The notes under the pieces: generated by a model
The model's input: the letters and a program-made list of their open reading frames with translations, nothing else
Told to the model about the DNA's origin: nothing
Databases searched by the model: none
Program-made: the position numbers and the translations under genes
Part shown: positions 61,409 to 64,000 of the stretch, piece after piece
Numbering within the stretch: position 1 is the stretch's first letter
Layout: each line of letters opens with the position of its first letter
Assembly (NCBI RefSeq): GCF_001613265.1
Contig: NZ_BDCA01000017.1
Coordinates: 62,001-126,000, forward strand
DNA length: 64,000 nucleotides
DNA from: Nocardia vermiculata NBRC 100427
GTDB lineage: Bacteria; Actinomycetota; Actinomycetes; Mycobacteriales; Mycobacteriaceae
Reading direction: 5' to 3'

Positions 61409-63007
61409 TCACCGGGTGCTCGCCAGTGGCAGGGTGCCCACCGGGGCGACGGGTTCACCGGCCACCTGCGGGCGGCCGTCCGCGCCGAGCCGGATCGCCA
61501 CACTACGCCGCAGCTCCTCGCTCGGTTGCGGGCAATCGGATCGGGTGTGACAGCCACGGCTCTCCGCCCGGGTAGTGGCCGCGACCAGCAGCGCCCGCGC
61601 GGTGATCGTCAGCGCGGCATCCTCGGCGACCGTCATGGGGTCGGCGCGCGGCGCCTCGTCCATCAGGTGCAGTACGCGCAGCATCGCCCCGCGCAGGCCG
61701 TCACCGTCGCGCACCACCGCCGCGTGCGCGGACATCAGCTGCTGCAGTGCGGAGCGGTCCGCGTGCGGTAATGCCACCTCTGGCGTATCGGTCACGCCCG
61801 CGCGGCTCCGCGAGCGCTCGGTGGTCGCGGCGATCCCCGCCCGCTCGCCCACCACGAGCCCCTCCAGCAGGCTGTTGGACGCCAGGCGATTGGCGCCGTG
61901 CAGCCCGGTGCGCGCAACCTCACCCGCGGCATACAGCCCGGGCACCGCGGTGCGGCCGTGCGTGTCGGTGACGATGCCACCGCACTGGAAATGCGCGGCG
62001 GGGGCCACCGGAATCAGGTCGGCGCGCGGATCGAGTCCCGCAGCGCGACAGGAGGTCGTGATGTTCGGGAACCTCCGGGGGAAGTCGTCGAGCGCGCGGG
62101 CGTCGAGATAGACGTGGTCGGTGCCCAGTTCGCGCATCCGGGCCGCGATGGCCCGGGAGACGATATCGCGCGGGGCCAGATCGCCCCGCGGATCGACACC
62201 GGCGGTGACCGACTCCCCGGCGGAATCGACCAGAATCGCTCCCTCGCCCCGCACCGCCTCGCTGATCAGCGGACGGCGGCCCAGACCGCCGGGACTGAAC
62301 AGCACCGTGGGATGGAACTGCACGAACTCCAGATCGGCGATCAGCGCGCCGGCCCGCAAGGCCAGCGCGATCCCGTCGGCGGTCGCGCCGGGCGGATTGG
62401 TACTGCACGCGTACAACTGCCCCAGACCGCCCGTGGCCAGCAGTACCGCAGGTGCGTGCACGACGCCGAAGCCGTCACCGGACACCGCGATCACGCCCCG
62501 CACCCCGTCGGGGCCGGTGACGATATCGAGAGCCGCGGTGCCGAACAGGGTCGGCAGGCCGGCGGCGTTGAGCGCGCGCTGCACCTCCGCGCCGGTGGCG
62601 TCACCGCCGGCGTGAATGATGCGGCGGGTGCTGTGCCCGCCCTCGCGGGTACGCGAGACCTGACCGTCGCGGCCCTGGTCGAATACCGCGCCCAGATCGG
62701 TCAGCGCGGCCACGGCGTCGGCGCCGCCGGACACGACCGACCGCACGGCGTCCGGATCGCACAGTCCCGCACCGGCGTTCACGGTGTCGGCGACGTGGGA
62801 GTCGACCGTATCGCCGCCGGGCGCGACCACGGCGATCCCGCCCTGCGCGTATTGGGTGGAGGTATCGGTGGGGCCACCCTTGCTCAGGATCAGCACCCGT
62901 GCCCCACGCAGCGATGCGGTCCGTGCCGCGGTCAGTCCCGCGACACCACCACCGATCACCACCAGATCGGCTTCGGCTTCCCAGCCGATCGAAGGAGACG
63001 ACATCAT
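61409..63007 (-). CDS. nadB: L-aspartate oxidase
   Basis: 532 aa FAD enzyme making iminoaspartate for NAD. Dinucleotide-binding GGGVAGLTAAR, TSTQYAQGGIAVV, HSTRRIIHAGGDATG and the catalytic RLASNSLLEGLV region. Downstream of nadA; stops about 56 bases before nadC. Confidence 0.95.
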   Translation of the reverse strand: MMSSPSIGWEAEADLVVIGGGVAGLTAARTASLRGARVLILSKGGPTDTSTQYAQGGIAVVAPGGDTVDSHVADTVNAGAGLCDPDAVRSVVSGGADAVAALTDLGAVFDQGRDGQVSRTREGGHSTRRIIHAGGDATGAEVQRALNAAGLPTLFGTAALDIVTGPDGVRGVIAVSGDGFGVVHAPAVLLATGGLGQLYACSTNPPGATADGIALALRAGALIADLEFVQFHPTVLFSPGGLGRRPLISEAVRGEGAILVDSAGESVTAGVDPRGDLAPRDIVSRAIAARMRELGTDHVYLDARALDDFPRRFPNITTSCRAAGLDPRADLIPVAPAAHFQCGGIVTDTHGRTAVPGLYAAGEVARTGLHGANRLASNSLLEGLVVGERAGIAATTERSRSRAGVTDTPEVALPHADRSALQQLMSAHAAVVRDGDGLRGAMLRVLHLMDEAPRADPMTVAEDAALTITARALLVAATTRAESRGCHTRSDCPQPSEELRRSVAIRLGADGRPQVAGEPVAPVGTLPLASTR

Positions 63008-63046
63008 CGATCGAACCTTTCCGGCTACCTGTGGCCGGTTCCAGCC

Positions 63047-64000
63047 CTACTCGCCGCCGCCCGGATTGCCGATGGAGATCATGCGTTGCACCGAATTGCG
63101 GGCCAGCGCGGCGGTTTCGGGATCGACGTGTACCTCGTCGAGGTTGTCGGTCAGGCAGCGCAGCAATGCCGCCGGGGTGATCATCTTCATGTATTTGCAG
63201 GCAGCTCGGTCGTTGACGGCCTGGAAATCCACTCCCGGCGCGGCCTTGCGCAACTGATGCAGCATGCCGACCTCGGTCGCGACGAGCACCTGTGCGGACT
63301 TGGCGGCCTTGGCCGCGTCGATCATGCCGCCGGTGGACAGGATGTGCACCCGGTCGGCCGGGAACTCTCCCTCGCCCGCGAGGTACAGCGCGGAGGTGGC
63401 GCAGCCGCACTCGGGGTGCACGAACAGTTCGGCGTCGGGGTGCGCGCGGGCCTGCTCGTTGAGCTCGTCACCGTTGATCCCCGCGTGCACGTGGCATTCA
63501 CCGGCCCAGATGTGCATGTTCTCGCGTCCGGTGACACGTTTGACGTGCGCACCGAGGAACTGATCGGGCAGGAACAGCACCTCGCGATCGGGGTCGATGG
63601 AGGCGACCACGTCGACGGCGTTGGAGGACGTGCAGCAGATATCGGTGAGCGCCTTCACCGCGGCGGTGGTGTTGACGTAGGAGACCACCACGGCATCGAG
63701 GTGTTCGGCCTTCCATTCCCGCAGGTCTGCGGCGGTGATGGAGTCCGCCAGGGAACACCCGGCGCGCTGGTCCGGAATCAGTACGGTCTTGTCCGGGCTG
63801 AGAATCTTCGCGGTCTCGGCCATGAAGTGCACACCACAGAACACGATGGTGTCCTCGGGTGCTTCGGCGGCGATCCGGGACAGCGCGAGGGAATCGCCGA
63901 CATGGTCGGCGACGTCCTGAATCTCGGGTAGCTCGTAGTTGTGCGCCAGGATGGTCGCGTTGCGCTCACGCGCGAGCCGCTTGATCTCCTGTGCCCACTC
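63047..64000 (-). CDS. nadA: Quinolinate synthase A (partial, 5' end outside window)
   Basis: [4Fe-4S] enzyme condensing iminoaspartate and dihydroxyacetone phosphate. The three cluster Cys lie in VFCGVHFMAE, HPECGC and NDRAACKYMKM. Open at base 64000, so the N-terminus is missing. First of the nad operon seen here. Confidence 0.95.
   Translation of the reverse strand, partial: EWAQEIKRLARERNATILAHNYELPEIQDVADHVGDSLALSRIAAEAPEDTIVFCGVHFMAETAKILSPDKTVLIPDQRAGCSLADSITAADLREWKAEHLDAVVVSYVNTTAAVKALTDICCTSSNAVDVVASIDPDREVLFLPDQFLGAHVKRVTGRENMHIWAGECHVHAGINGDELNEQARAHPDAELFVHPECGCATSALYLAGEGEFPADRVHILSTGGMIDAAKAAKSAQVLVATEVGMLHQLRKAAPGVDFQAVNDRAACKYMKMITPAALLRCLTDNLDEVHVDPETAALARNSVQRMISIGNPGGGE

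Overview
The window is high-GC actinobacterial chromosome, most likely Nocardia or a close relative in the Mycobacteriales. The genus is inferred from protein resemblance and gene order, not from a marker search. The backbone follows, in reverse orientation, the order I recall for Mycobacterium tuberculosis Rv1594 to Rv1638: uvrA, universal stress protein, uvrB, a DUF402 gene, coaE, rpsA, polA, pdtaR, tesB, pyk, TM2 protein, lgt, trpA-B-C, Trp-associated membrane protein, trpE, bcp, hisI-F, inositol phosphatase, hisA-H-B-C-D, nadC-B-A. Most genes lie on the minus strand, so transcription runs from high to low coordinates.

Layout. 1-13.3 kb: DNA repair (uvrA start, uvrB) and coaE, interleaved with a standalone ketosynthase, a PAS-PAS-GGDEF diguanylate cyclase, a HelD-type RNA polymerase-recycling ATPase, a universal stress protein, an AraC-type regulator and two tandem DUF402 paralogues. 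13.3-17.1 kb: a small unknown gene, a Tat-exported phospholipase C and rpsA with a perfect 18-bp terminator stem. 17.4-30.4 kb: accessory metabolic genes. These are two methyltransferases, an SPFH/ribbon-helix-helix pair, an FAD oxidase divergent from a LysR regulator, an SDR, a polar amino-acid ABC transporter next to an isopropylmalate-dehydrogenase-like enzyme, a 2H phosphoesterase overlapping a thioredoxin, and a free-standing LeuA regulatory domain. 30.7-37.5 kb: polA, pdtaR, tRNA-Leu(CAA), tesB and pyk.

37.6-45.1 kb: a compact trp operon (trpE, membrane protein, trpC, trpB, trpA) running into lgt and a TM2 protein. Several junctions are four-base ATGA or GTGA overlaps, which suggests translational coupling. 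A 25-bp minisatellite that carries Shine-Dalgarno-like GAAGGA sits directly before trpE. 45.2-53.8 kb: bcp, a MarR regulator and the histidine operon (hisD-C-B-H, then hisA-imp-hisF-hisI). The operon is interrupted by an oppositely oriented gene for a small exported protein. No trpF is visible, so HisA is probably the bifunctional PriA. 53.9-64 kb: a DinB/maleylpyruvate-isomerase-type protein, a transmembrane Ser/Thr kinase beside a lipoprotein transpeptidase, an arylamine N-acetyltransferase, an AlkZ-like winged-helix protein and the NAD de novo genes nadC, nadB and nadA (nadA cut by the window edge).

I found no CRISPR array, prophage, transposase or intact insertion sequence, and no convincing large undescribed system. 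The most unusual items are the orphan LeuA regulatory domain with a Leu-rich micro-ORF upstream, the minisatellite before trpE, the antisense gene inside the his cluster, and the kinase/transpeptidase pair that share apparent NTF2-like extracytoplasmic domains.
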